Shown one piece after another: positions 1-12,400 of a stretch of DNA of 64,000 bases. Origin of the DNA: Owenia fusiformis (Eukaryota > Annelida > Polychaeta > Sabellida > Oweniidae); assembly GCA_903813345.2 (NCBI GenBank), contig CAIIXF020000010.1, positions 21,401,181-21,465,180 of the forward strand, in the 5' to 3' direction. The notes under the pieces are model-generated. The model was given only the letters and a program-made list of their open reading frames with translations. It did not search any database and was not told where the DNA came from. Each line of letters opens with the position of its first letter. Position 1 is the first letter of the stretch. A program made the position numbers and the translations under genes.

Positions 1-72
1 GATTCAACCATCGATTCACCATACTTTCCAAACCACTCATACAGGCTGCATACAGAAGCACTTTCAAGTTCT
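1..72 (-). CDS. Ankyrin gene coding exon 3 (partial)
   Basis: After acceptor ttccacaatag the phase-1 frame reads a further ankyrin repeat (LLYAACMSGLESMVNRWLN). The other two frames give no repeat, so phase and motif confirm each other. The exon runs off the window. Confidence 0.75.
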
Positions 73-3000
73 CTATTGTGGAAATCAAACCTACAATAAT
101 TAATCAGTATGTAACATGAGAAATTTAAACATTCTCAGGGGTAAACACATTATTTACATGCTCACTGTGAATGGTAGTGTACCTATATATACTGATCAAT
201 ACAATGATAAAACTGGACATTGACTTTTTAGAAAATAGGCCAACGTGGAATGAGTATAATTATTGTAAAATTGTGACTATTTTTGAATCTCCATCACAAT
301 TTCACTCCATTTAATAACATCTGACTTTAGCTTTAATCCAATGTAATCTTACTCACTTGCAGCATGGTCCATTAAAATATCCAGGACATGGGCATGTCCA
401 AATAAGGTCGCAACATAAAATGGTGAATCAAGATCTTTGGAAGGTTCAGCAACATATGCTCCCTGACTCAAGAGTATATCCGTTATCTCAACATGGCCAT
501 TTGCAGCAGCAAGTTTGAGGGGGGAACCCTGAAACATATCAGTCAAATAGACTAGATGCGAGTAGAAATAATCTTGATTTACTCTGAAACACACCAGTCA
601 AATAGACTAGATGCGAGTAGAAATAATCTTGATTTACCCTGAAACATATCAGTCAAATAGACTAGATGCGAGTAGAAATAATCTTGATTTACTCTGAAAC
701 ACACCAGTCAAATAGACTAGATGCGAGTAGAAATAATCTTGATTTACCCTGAAACATATCAGTCAAATAGACTAGATGCGAGTAGAAATAATCTTAATTT
801 ACCCTGAAACATATTAGTCAAATAGACTAGATGCGAGTAGAAATAATCTTGATTTACCCTGAAACATATCAGTCAAATTAGACTAGATGCGAATAGAAAT
901 AATCTTGATTTACCCTGGAACATATTTGTCAAATAGACTAGATGCGAATAGAAATAATCTTCGATTTACCCTGAAACATATCAGTCAAATAGACTAGATG
1001 CGAGTAGAAATAATCTTGATTTACCCTGGAACATATCAGTCAAATAGACTAGATGCGAGTAGAAATAATCTTGATTTACCCTGAAACATATCAGTCAAAT
1101 AGACTAGATGCAAGTAGAAATCATTTTGATTTACCCTGAAACATATCAGTCAAATAGACTAGATGCGAGTAGAAATAATCTTGATTTACCCTGGAACATA
1201 TCAGTCAAATAGACTAGATGAGAGTAGAAATAATCTTGATTTACCCTGAAACATATCAGTCAAATAGACTAGATGCAAGTAGAAATAATTTTGATTTACC
1301 CTGAAACATATCAGTCAAATAGACTAGATGTGAGTGGAAATAATCTTGATTTACCCTGAAACATATCAGTCAAATAGACTACAAGTAGATGCGAGTGGAA
1401 ATAATCTTGATTTACCCTGAAACATATCAGTCAAATAGACTAGATGCGAGTGGAAATAATCTTGATTTACCCTGAAACATATCAGTCAAATAGACTAGAT
1501 GCAAGTAGAAATAATTTTGATTTACCCTGGAACATATTAGTCAAATAGACTAAATGTGAGTAGAAATAATTTTGATTTACCCTGAAACATATCAGTCAAA
1601 TAGACTAGATGCAAGTAGAAATAATCTTGATTTACCCTGAAACATATCAATCAAATAGACTAGATGCGAGTAGAAATAATCTTCGATTTACCCTGAAACA
1701 TATCAGTCAAATAGACTAGATGCGAGTAGAAATAATCTTCGATTTACCCTGAGACATATCAGTCAAATAGACTAGATGCGAGTAGAAATAATCTTCGATT
1801 TACCCTGGAACATATCAGTCAATTGGACTAGATGTGAGTAGAAATAATCTTGATTTACTCTGGAACACATAAGTCAAATTGAAATGTATCAGGTTGGCCA
1901 CTATACATTCTCAAAACAAAATTTTCTAAAAAATTAATTGTCATGAAAATATGTATATCTAATATTCAATACATATAGTTTTTGTGATTTATGGGCATAG
2001 TTACAGACACAATTTCAATTTGTTTTATTTAAATTTCTAACTAATGGCAATAATAATATTCTAATATCTTTAACTTAAAAAAACTAAGAAAAGCTTGTCA
2101 ATTTAAAAAAAACAAACTCAGAGGGTCAATTACTTTCAAGTGATGCAAAGGTAACAAAATTCTTAAAAACATGTTTTTCAGATGCTCTCTAAAATCATGT
2201 TTGCCTATCCTAAAATTTAATTCCATGTCATCATAGCCTTTTTGATCTGAGTTACAACTGAATGTTATCTTGGTAACTTAGTTTTTTAAAACGTGATACT
2301 CCACTATACATTTATTGTAGATATTCATGGCCTTACTAATCATAAGCATGTAAGTGGAAGTAGATTTAAAATTGATTGCATTACAATATATGCAAACAAT
2401 TTTAAGTGTCCTGCACAACTGACAGTATATTTTGCAATGTGTGAAAAGAATTGAAGCCCAAGACTTGATGCATTGTGACTGATTAACACAAAAGAAGATG
2501 AAGAGAAGTGCCATAGTTCCAAGCGGACTTCTTCCCCCCACCTACACCATTCTTTTCAAACAAAGTTCTAGTGTATCAATGCAAGCCTACACTGCATGCA
2601 TTAATCCTCATAAACAGCATATTTCTTACAATGGGTCAGTATAACCCATAGACCCCCTAAAACTTCACTTGATGTATAATAGATTTAGCATAAATCAGTG
2701 AACACGCATCTTACTAGAAAACTTGATAACAAAAAATGGGGGTTAAGGAGTTGCTCTCGACCTTATTGGCCTTTAAGTAACATCTTGACAATAAAGATAT
2801 TCTTTGCTTTGATAAAATTGACATTTTACAATGATCATAATCATGTCTTCGTTGCAATAATTAGATAAAACATGGCAATCACTTCATAGAACAATCAATC
2901 CCTTTAGAGAAATGTACATAATAAGATAATCTGAATGCATTTTTAGAATCTATGTAACAGTTTTAATTAGGAAAACAAAACATATTTCATCACTTCACAA

Positions 3001-3363
3001 TCATATGCACAAATTTTAGGCAAAAAAATCTTGTTGATTTTGCTAATTCTGATTACAATTATTTCAAAAATAGAAAGTACATACAATTACTAAATTTTCC
3101 AAGATAATTTTCCTAATACTAACCTCCCCTTCTTTTTCCATATCTATATCATCCCAGTATCCCATTAGTAGAATGACAACATCTTCATGGCCAAGCTTGC
3201 ATGCCTCGTGGAAGGGATAATACCCTGTCTTTAAAGGATTCAACAAATCATCAATCCTAGCATGCGTCTTGTGCTCATTGAGTACTTCTAATAATTTATG
3301 TTTGTCCCCTTTAGTTACAGCACCACGTAATTTAGCCAGTGTCTCCTTGTGATTTTCATCCAT
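1..3363 (-). CDS. Ankyrin-repeat protein, 5' part (three coding exons, continues beyond left edge)
   Basis: Spliced gene read right to left: coding exons 3363-3124, 528-357 and 72-1. Donors are GAG|gttagt and GCAA|gtgagt; acceptors are tttcag and cacaatag. Junctions are phase 0 and then phase 1, and only these joins keep one frame. The start is the ATG at 3363-3361 (MDENHKETL); a tttcag acceptor about 40 nt upstream suggests a spliced 5' UTR. The product opens with a helical charged segment, then has ankyrin-type repeats: a divergent one (YPFHEACKLGHEDVVILLM), a clear one (SPLKLAAANGHVEITDILL), another (SPFYVATLFGHAHVLDILM) and a fourth (LLYAACMSGLESMVNRWL). Ankyrin repeats bind proteins; partner and pathway cannot be read from this 5' fragment (about 160 residues). 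The gene diverges from PDCD7, with 3.1 kb between start codons. The exon chain is well supported; a specific orthologue is not. Confidence 0.8.
357..528 (-). CDS. Ankyrin gene coding exon 2
   Basis: 172 nt encoding two ankyrin repeats (SPLKLAAANGHVEI and SPFYVATLFGHAHV). The acceptor gatatgtttcag is the same sequence found in every unit of the adjacent 55-bp minisatellite, so the array has copied this splice site. The donor is gtgagtaag (phase 1). Confidence 0.8.
529..1885. repeat. 55-bp minisatellite, about 25 copies, in ankyrin-gene intron 1
   Basis: Tandem copies of a 55-bp unit (core GAAACATATCAGTCAAATAG, then ACTAGATGCGAGTAGAAATA). Units are mostly 90-98% alike. The first four alternate two variants (CCCTGAAACATATC and CTCTGAAACACACC), giving a 110-bp higher-order period. 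On the minus strand each unit contains ATGTTTCAG|GGTAAATC, that is, a copy of the exon 2 acceptor followed by a donor-like GGTAAAT. Confidence 0.97.
1886..3117. other. Rest of ankyrin-gene intron 1
   Basis: AT-rich sequence with no supported exon. A segment at about 2427-2490 recurs, diverged, at about 43567-43627 (shared GAATTGAAGCCCAAGACTTG), so it is part of a dispersed repeat. Confidence 0.6.
3124..3363 (-). CDS. Ankyrin gene coding exon 1
   Basis: 80 codons from the ATG at 3363 to GAG, followed by donor gttagt (phase 0). It encodes the charged N-terminus and the first ankyrin-like helix pair, ending in an acidic stretch (DDIDMEKEGE). The frame stays open past the donor into the intron, so the exon end rests on the donor plus the in-phase match to exon 2. 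Confidence 0.75.
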
Positions 3364-3442
3364 TGTTCTTATGTCAGAGGGGAACTACATCATTCTTAAT
3401 CCCTGAAATAATATGGATTTTCAGGTATCACAATAAACATAA

Positions 3443-4128
3443 AGGAGGAGGGAAAGTATCGCAACAGATTTCGGACAGTCATATCTTGGATTGTGGCTAT
3501 TCTCTGAGGATTTAAACAGGTGCATATGTTAGATCAATATGCATTGTGATAAAATAATTTCAACTTTGAGACAGGGTAGGTGCAAGCAACCCACCCACAT
3601 GATTTTTCTGAAATGTTCTGATTTTCAACCCCTTCCACCCCTGCTTTTTCAATTTTTGTTGTATGAATATGTTGCGTTTTGACACACATTGAACCACTTT
3701 AAAGGAATACTAGTAAGTGATTCCTTCAAGGGTTTTAAAGTGACCAAAATTATTCCCTATGGGAAAATAACATGAGAAATATTGTTTTCCACTTTATCGA
3801 AAAGGAATCACCTATTCCTTTAAAGGGGTTAACTGTGTGTCAAAACGCAACATATTGATGCAAGGAAAATTTAAAAAAGCAGGGATGGAAGGGTTAGGAA
3901 AACATTTCAGAAAAAACATGTGGTTGGATTGTTTGCATCTGCCCTGTCTCAAAGTCGAAATTATTTTATCATCATTAGAAGTGCTTTTCCTGGAGGCATG
4001 GGCTTCTAGTTGAAAGCCCATGCTGGAGGTAATGCATTGGCCTAACATATACACCTGTTTAAATCCTCAGAAAATGGCCAAAATCCAATATGACTGTCCA
4101 AAATCTGTTGCGCTAATTTCCCTCCTCT
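3443..4128. mobile_element. Foldback element, about 690 bp, with long inverted arms
   Basis: Arms of about 320 bp are inverted copies around a centre near 3775. The left arm starts GGAGGAGGGAAAGTATCGCA and the right arm ends with its imperfect complement TTGCGCTAATTTCCCTCC. Inner landmarks such as TTTGACACACA and its complement are also mirrored. There is no coding capacity, so it is probably a non-autonomous foldback or MITE-type element. It lies upstream of the ankyrin start codon, in its promoter or 5' UTR intron. Confidence 0.85.
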
Positions 4129-5666
4129 TTTCCTTTTGTCATTAATCTTTATCTTAATACAAAAATAATCAAGTGGGTTATCATTAATCAACCCAGAGAG
4201 CCTGGGCAAAATGGCTTTGTATAAAAAATCTCCTACCTCGTACCTACCTACCCACATAGGCATGAGACATGATAGTCTATGAAGGGTTCAATTTTAAAGA
4301 AGTTATTAAATCTTACTTTATGATGAATTATAGATGAATTAATGCACCCATATGCCTTTATTTATGTCATATCTGTCTAGTCATAAAATAAAGCCGGAAT
4401 TGCAGAAATGTAATTTAAGCTATTTTGATATGCTTATTTCTCGAAATGATTTTTGTTGATCGGGCAGTCTGGCTTTGTAGAAAAAACCTTGTACCCATGT
4501 ATGTGGGTCTTGACACATTAAAGTCATTACTAATAGAAATCATAGTAAGCATTAGAAGAACATTTAGAATCAAAATCGAATAGTAGGTACGAAATATTTC
4601 GAGGTGAGATATACAGTATCCGCATGGAAAGTCTGAACGAAATGCGTTCGTTTTTTTGGCGTTCAGCATTTTGCAGTATCGGCGATCTCTTTTTTGAAGT
4701 TTTTCAACAGAAGTATTTTTGCTTGACAATAATCGGGTAAAATGCTATATTCTGTCAGGCCAAAAAACTAGCATGACTTCAAAATTTCCAGCAAATGCGT
4801 GACAAATACGCAACAAATGCGGGACAGTTGGACGGCCTGTAAAAGTCATCCACTACAGTCAGATCCATAAATAATTACTATCCATTTCAAAAAGACATTC
4901 TGTCGCACATATAATAAATTCTTACCTCAGGGAATTAAGTACTATATTTTCTCCATTCTGGAAAATACAAATATAGTGGAATTTGTGTCCATAATGACCA
5001 TTTGGATCTCAAAAATTTGAAGTGATTTCCACATGTTAAATGTCCACCGTTTTTGAAAATAATTGTGCATAGTCTCAAAAACAATTCTGCAACATTCCAT
5101 TTCAAAATAACATTTCACCACTTACACAACTGTTATACCATACTTTATATGTCTTTATCAATCAATTGATACAATAACATTACCAGATATACAAATTGAA
5201 CAATTTTCATTTTGGTTTGAGACTACAAAAACAATGGCTGCCATCTGAAAAGTAGATTCACATGTTTACAAACTATCCACCATACGCCTTGACCATACGC
5301 TGATATAAAGCCTTGGAGACATTTATTCTGCTAATAATCATTAACAGGAGTATATATTCTAGCAATGGAGGAGTGTTTGGCACATTAAATGTTCAAATTC
5401 AGCAAACTGTGCCAAAAATTTCAGGTGTCTTTTATTTTTGGATCAGACTGTAGATCTAACATAGTTGGCCTCTGAATTCTCATTTTTGGAAATCCTCACT
5501 TCAGCATAACAAACCTGAATTTATGTCAATATTGCAATGAATGATTGGTTAGGATCCCCCACCTGCGAAAAATAAAAACGAAACAGAACTCAGACTTCGT
5601 ACTTCCTCAAGTTCTCGGGGAATCCCCTAAAAACTAAATAATTCGTTAGTCTGAGTTTCGGGTGTT
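4129..5666. other. Intergenic or ankyrin 5'-UTR-intron sequence, nothing recognised
   Basis: No ORF with coding character and no repeat beyond short AT-rich tracts. The 104-codon minus-strand ORF near 4415-4729 resembles no known family and has no splice or start context. Confidence 0.5.
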
Positions 5667-6244
5667 ACTAAATACCACCTAGGTGTCCCCTTGGGCACCT
5701 GGATTTCTAATTTCATTTTAAAATACGTACACATTTTAGATATAGTATTATTTCCTTTGTCATATTAACTTGACAATTAATAGGCTTGAAATAATAATTT
5801 GTGGTCGAGAATATTGCAAAGAAGATTCGAAAATAAAATGTTAAAAGTTTTATTGTTAGAAAAATGGGCACCTGGAATTTTGCTCATGTATGGTCACTTA
5901 TTTGTAGTAATAAAACACTGTTTATGGTAAAGTGTGCATTTACATTTGAAATATATAGATTGGTCTTACTTTAGTTGCTAAAATAGTGAATTTGTAGCAT
6001 TTAATAGTGAGAAAATTATGAAATATTATCCTAACAAATGACTTTTCGACATCGATCAAAATTTTTTAAGAAATTAAAAATATCATAACCAGACAGAAAT
6101 ATTTACACAAGCTCCATGAAAATCCTTTATTTTGTACCTTATTAACACTTGGAAAAATGTTAGTTTAAAATAAAGTAGTAAAATATGCCAATAAGGCATT
6201 TCAATGGGGACACCTAGGTGTGGGGCACCTAGGTGGTATTTAGT
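5667..6244. mobile_element. MITE-like element, about 578 bp
   Basis: Bounded by inverted ends: TACTAAATACCACCTAGG on the left and its complement CCTAGGTGGTATTTAGTA on the right. The motif CACCTAGGTG is repeated inside each end. The interior is AT-rich and non-coding. Confidence 0.85.
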
Positions 6245-6369
6245 ACAACCCTGAGTTTCTGCTTTATACAATCGTTTATCTTTGCTAAAAAGTTGCGAAA
6301 CTGACAATATTATAAAATAACAAAGTTAAAAACGGAAACATATACGTCCAAGACAGAAATTTAGTTATA

Positions 6370-6481
6370 AATGAATAACAAACCTTGGAAAACTTTTCTT
6401 ATTAGCGGATCTCGTGTTGTCTCGTTTCTAAGGACCCCGTTTCTAATCTCGAGACACATGACCACCACGTGATCGAACAAA
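6370..6481 (+). promoter_or_regulatory. Putative PDCD7 promoter and 5' UTR
   Basis: The 110 bp before the PDCD7 ATG are more GC-rich than the surroundings. They contain a CACGTG E-box at 6466-6471, 11 bp before the ATG, and the start codon lies in AAAATGGCGG, a YY1-like motif of a kind often found at housekeeping-gene starts. The TSS cannot be placed by eye. The region may also drive the divergent ankyrin gene. Confidence 0.4.
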
Positions 6482-6488
6482 ATGGCGG
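6482..6488 (+). CDS. PDCD7: PDCD7 exon 1 (coding part, 7 nt)
   Basis: ATGGCGG followed by the strong donor gtaagt. The phase-1 G joins GT of exon 2 to give Met-Ala-Gly-Gln-Pro-Trp. It is chosen because exon 2 is open upstream of its first internal Met and needs a phase-1 start exon. The tiny length keeps confidence moderate. Confidence 0.65.
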
Positions 6489-9400
6489 GTAAGTGTGTTT
6501 GTAAATTCCAGTAAATTCCTTACAATCAGTCTATAAAAGCTGATTTTATGATCCTTTCAACATAGGGACGTAAATTCTTATGTATGGATACTGTAATCCC
6601 ATAATATAACAGACAGAAAGTATAGGTATCAGCGCCAGTTTGAATAGATCTACCCCCTTTATAAAATTGAAGCTCATTTTGATTTTTCATTTTGGAACTT
6701 TTCACAGGCACCACAATCCCACAGTGATCAATCTTCAGCATTCTATTATATTTGATGGTGCTGACTATGCTGTATCCCCAAACTGAAAGCAAAGCAGATG
6801 TTCATGAACTCAAACAGACACACACATGCGCCAATATCCCAACCTTTTGGTCACTGAAAGCAAAGCCTTGTATTAGCTCCTACTATTTTTTTCATGGCCT
6901 GAGTTCGTCGCTAACATGCTAAATATAAGAGTTAGCTGACGTTTGGGAGTCTGACTTACCTTCTAAAGGTTAGAACCCGAATCTTAATGAAACCATATCA
7001 CCTTTGTTCCGTCAACCATGGAGCATTTGCCACAACATCCAAGAGGTAAATCATTGACCGTGAAAATGAATGATTTCCTTGTAATTTCCGGAAGTTACAA
7101 TACGAAAAATTACCGAACATATGTGAAAACCGAATATTTGTTCGTTGTTTTCACGATTTACAGGTTCGTTTGTTCTCCAATGTTTTGGTCTAAATTATAA
7201 AGCATCACCAACAGGTCTTACTCTATTAATCGACTAATACAGCAGACGGCTCATATTTCTACGTAGCATTTCGTTCAGACCAATAGTGGGAGTGTAGATC
7301 ACGCAGTTTTGTTCGTTGCGTACTTCACTTGAAATTGGTAATTTTAAATATTGGCTACTTCACTTAGCTTGGCGGATGTAGAACATTGCTTAAATATTCT
7401 TTTAATTTTCACACCAGACATGCTTGGTTGACACGTCAACAAAGTAAAGTTCAAGGGTCAATGCGTTATTTCATGATAACTACAACGCCTTCCCGGAAGT
7501 CAACATTGATGAAAAAGTCGGAAAAGCATTTACACTAATTTCTATCAAATGCTGTGTTTATGCATCATCATCGACGCAACAAAGGTGATATGGTTTCATT
7601 AAGATTCGGGTTCTAACCTTTAGAAGGTAAGTCAGACTCCCAAACATCAGCTAACTCTTATATTTAGCATGTTAGCGACGAACTCAGGCCATGAAAAAAA
7701 TAGTAGTCCTTCAAGAAAGCCTTATATTAGACAGAACATCTGCTTTGCTTTCAGTGTGGGGATACTGGCGCCTGTGTATAGGCTTTCTTGACTAACATAA
7801 GGCTTTTAGTAGTGTTGGGACTCGTGTGAATTATATTACTCGAGTAGAGGCTCTTGAACACTCGATTTATTCGTGATTAAAATAAATTATTTTGGAAAAA
7901 AGTTCAGAAAAACTTTCTTTGGAAAGTTTCAAACTTTCACTTCTGGTAGCAATGTTTTCAAGTGTTCTCAGCTCAACCTACATGTACCTTGAATAACTCC
8001 AACATGCTCATCAAATTATTCAAATAGAATAACTCAACACACTTAATATGTTCTTGTTTTGCATTGAAAAGTAAAAAATCTAGAAATTTATGCTAATTGG
8101 TTTGACTTACTTAAAGCTGGACATCGCTCCAAAACGCAATATGTTGACATATATTGTTTTTACATTTTTAAGCTCTAATATAAAGTTTATGTAAATAAAA
8201 ATTGTTTTTTTCTGCGTTATATCAAAGAACAATCATTTAGTTAAAAAAAATAAAAAGGCGATTGCGGGATTCGAACCCGTGCCTCCCGCGTGCTAAGCGA
8301 GAATTGTACCCCTAGACCACCGTCTTCTAATGAATGTTGGAAGTAATTAAACGCTACTTATTTTGAATGCTATGATTCGGAAGTGACGTCACGTTCTTCA
8401 TTTAGAAACTTTTCCAAAATCATATCGTCGGCGCCGATCGAAGCAATTCAATGAATAATCTTTGAAATGACACATTTATCGTAAGTATTTCTACACAAGA
8501 TTTGCCCCATTTGTTCATCATTCTATTATCTTTCATTAGGCTCAAAATGATAAAGTTCACCCCCGAAACAACCCAAGATTGTGTTTCGGAGCGCAGTCCA
8601 GCTTTAAACATTGCTTTGCACATGCGCAACCAGATGTAATAAATAAAAACAAACATGCATGAGAAAGCTTATTGTATTTGATTTATCCAAACTTAAGGTA
8701 TCAAACTATAATACTATATATTAGGAAGGCATCATTGATAAACATTGTACAGAAATGTTGTACATTGGATCTGTTTTTTTTTACGTAAATTGCGTTTGAA
8801 AGGTGGGTAAATCACATGTTCTTCATACTTTTTTTCATTTTTTTCAATTTGAATAAGAATTTACCAATCGATGAATCATATTTACAGGGTTTGGCGAGTA
8901 GTATTCGAGTCCACGAGTCAATCGTTGCTCCACTAGCTTTAAGTGACCACAAGGTGGGGAAGCTGGCGCCTATGGAACTTTCTTCCAGTTTTCATTCCAT
9001 TTAATTTTCAGTTCTATTGATTGGACAATGTATGAGTTTGTCAAAACAGGAAAATGCATCCTCATTTACGAGATCTCCAGAAAGTTAACTTTTCATGGCC
9101 TGGGCCCTTATACAATCGATGATCCTGATTGTGACGTTTGTCCGAATCCCAATAGTCCGAATCACAATCTTAATCCCAATCGTAATCCAAATCCCATTGG
9201 TCATACTATACGCCTTGTATTTTTCGCTTGCGATTTAGTTTCGCGCTTTTCGCGACTGTGTTAAAATCGCGAAAATTAATCGTCGCGAATTTCGCCAATT
9301 AAAGGCTGAGGTGCAACATGCCGTTGACTAAGACCTAGAAATTGTAAATCTTATCAAAATATGACATTGGATAGGTCTTATTACTGTAGATAAGGTAAAT

Positions 9401-12400
9401 TAGTTTATAGATCTTGAGGATCCAGAGAATAATGGAATTTAAAACTTTGAAATCCGCGAAATTTAATGGCCGCGAAATTGGTATTTCTCAAAATTCGCGA
9501 AATTAAAACTCGCGGAAAATACCGGGCGTACAGTAATTCAAATCATCTGAGTCCCAATGGTCGGAAGCCCAATTGTCCTAACACCATTAGTCATATAGTC
9601 CTGCCCAATTATGCTTTAATTTAAATATCACTATAAAACTGCAAGAAATTGTGAACATGGAATTATCGCAAAATACACAAAAATAGATGGTTTTGAAGTT
9701 TTGCGAATTTGATATTAATGGATGGACCAATGAAAATTTGTCCTTGCCATATGCATTTCGTGAATGGGAGATGTTAATAACCATGTTTTCATCTATCACG
9801 CATTAGTCTAGTAGCGCATATAATCATTGAAATTGAGACAACCGAATTATTTTAGTATTTGTTGTTGCATAACTTGCATTTGATAAATTTTCAGGTCAAC
9901 CATGGAGATACCCAGGACAAAGAAATGCAGATTTAAACAATGGCATGCCATATGGTGGGAGAGGGGCTCATGGGACTCATCGACCCAGACTACAAGTGAA
10001 TCATGACCAATATCAAATGCCTCATCATCAAGAACTTCAACATGAACCATATCAGTCTCCACATTTTCAACTTAGAGGATCATTTATGAGACAGCGTCCA
10101 CCATCACAAATGCCCCCATTTCAAGGACCACCACCTCGTTTTCAATATTCTAATCCACCACCTCCTCCAGTTTTGAATTCACAAAATTACCAACAGTTCA
10201 CTCCTGATAGTAATGGACCAAACCAGCCAACAGGGATGATAGCACCCAATCGTATGAATGTTGAGCCAGAGAAGCAGGTTGAGAAGACTCAAAGGGACAC
10301 AGATGAAGAGTGGGTGAAAGTATGGCTGAATGACAAATCAAGAGAGTCAAATGAAACAATACAAAAGCCAAAAGTGACAGTAAGTTGACAAACAGAATGA
10401 ATGAAGCTTCTAAATCAGCTTGTCTAGAGGTCCATTCTTAAAGCTTCACTAGTTATTAATATTTTATAATTTTTTACTTAATTCATTTTGCTGTGGTTTT
10501 ATAATATTGATTGGCAAATAAGCTTCATAGATGTCAATTCAAGATATTTTAAAAATGGTAAATACTGCGCTGGTAAAACCTAGAGACAGACATTTTTTTA
10601 AACTTTTTCTATTACATGTATAGTGAAAATATTTTCGAGAAGCAAGGATTTCTAATATGTGTATAGTGTATATTACAATGTACTTTACTGTAGACGATGT
10701 ACATGTATTTGTGTGTACATGCAACATGTTTGAATTGAAATGTTCCATGGAGGTGCATGAGGGATCCTTCAAAAACTCTCAACCAAACAGTTCCTTTTAT
10801 AAGACCACCCCATTTATTTTCAGATCTCTCAATTCCACAGCCTTATACAGGAATACAGGGATCTCATAAAGTCCATGAAACAGAAATGTGATGATTTAAA
10901 AACTATAACAAATGAAGAACTTTGGAACATAGTCTTCAAAGAGATAGAATTGATGAAGGTAGAATATCTTTAGTTCAGTAGTGCAATTATAAAGCTTGGT
11001 TTGATTCAAAATTTAGGCAATCAAATCTGTAGTGAACATTGTGTTCAACTTTTATTATCTTAAATTATTTGTTAGAGAATAGGCCAGGTGTATACATGTA
11101 CAGTACTTCATATATGTATACATTTTAGGTTAGCTATGTATCTACATGTACCTCATATATTTATGTATTTCAGGTACGGCTAGGTGAGCTCCAGGTAACG
11201 CTAAATGATAAAGATCTCCTGAAAGAAGTGCAGCAAAAGATGAAATGGAGACAGAACAAAAGGGTAAAGTACACTGTCTATTCTTTTGTCCATATTATTG
11301 TTATGTCACCACCAGCAACTTTTTGTGGATAGTGTTTGGCGGTTGTTGTTTGGAGTCTATAACAGCCTCTGTAACAAATGGTTGTTGGTGTATGTAACAA
11401 ATGGCAGGTGGTGAAATTTTGCATGTTAATTCCTTGTTTGAACTTATTTTGTCTATATTTATAAGTAACATTGTAGTTTCTCTAACACCCTACATATATT
11501 CTTTTTAAAAAGGAACGCCTCCGGAGAAAAAGGAGAGAAGAATATCTTGCTGAATGTAAGTTACAAGAAGAACGAAATCTTGTACACCAGCAGATAGATA
11601 GATGGCAGCAAATTATTATCCAGAAAAATAAAGACGTCGAAAAAGTATGTTATTGCCTATTTTTGTCTTTATTTCCTAGTTCATAGCATACACACACGGA
11701 AAATGCCCTGAATAACAAGATATCAAAAAGTATACATATTAAGTGAAAATCATTTGTTGAATTATCCAATATGAGATACATGTAGGGGTTGGATGTTGGT
11801 AAAAGAGGTCTGAATTGTCGGTAAAATGAGGTAACGTTATGTATATAATTTATGTGATCAGATATTGTTATATTTAATGATTCAATACAGGCTGACACAG
11901 TTTACCAATTTATACTTAAAATAGTTTAATTTTGATGTTCTTTCTTTTACTTATGTTTGTTACTGTTAATCCAGGAGAAGGAATTAAAGGCGACTGCAGA
12001 CAAAATATTAAATGAGGTCAGACGAAAGATAAATGATGTCACAAAATGTCTTGATATTCTGAAAGCTTTAAACACACTGAGAACTGTGAGGCAAGACAGT
12101 GCATCTAGGCGAGGTATGTTGTTATTAAATGAGACAATGAATGTAGGTGTCAAATGTCTATTGAATATTAAAATCAATATTAGGTATGAGATAGATAAGA
12201 GTGACTTTTGGGATACACTTTTTACATTTTCTTGAATATTGAAAGGAAATTCTAAATGAAAAATTGTGAAAAAATCAGATGAAATGCTTTGTCAGACCTG
12301 CATTAAAGCTAAGAGAGGCTTGATATCTATCTCTATTCTTGGATTGAGAGATATTTCTGAAGGATTAACACCAGATATAAAATAATTGCCTGTTGGGTGA

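Noticed and set aside
529-1885. CRISPR-like array
   Set aside because: Units are contiguous with no unique spacers; eukaryotic intronic minisatellite.
9847-10062. Minus-strand ORF over PDCD7 exon 2
   Set aside because: Shadow of the Pro/Gln-rich coding exon on the plus strand.
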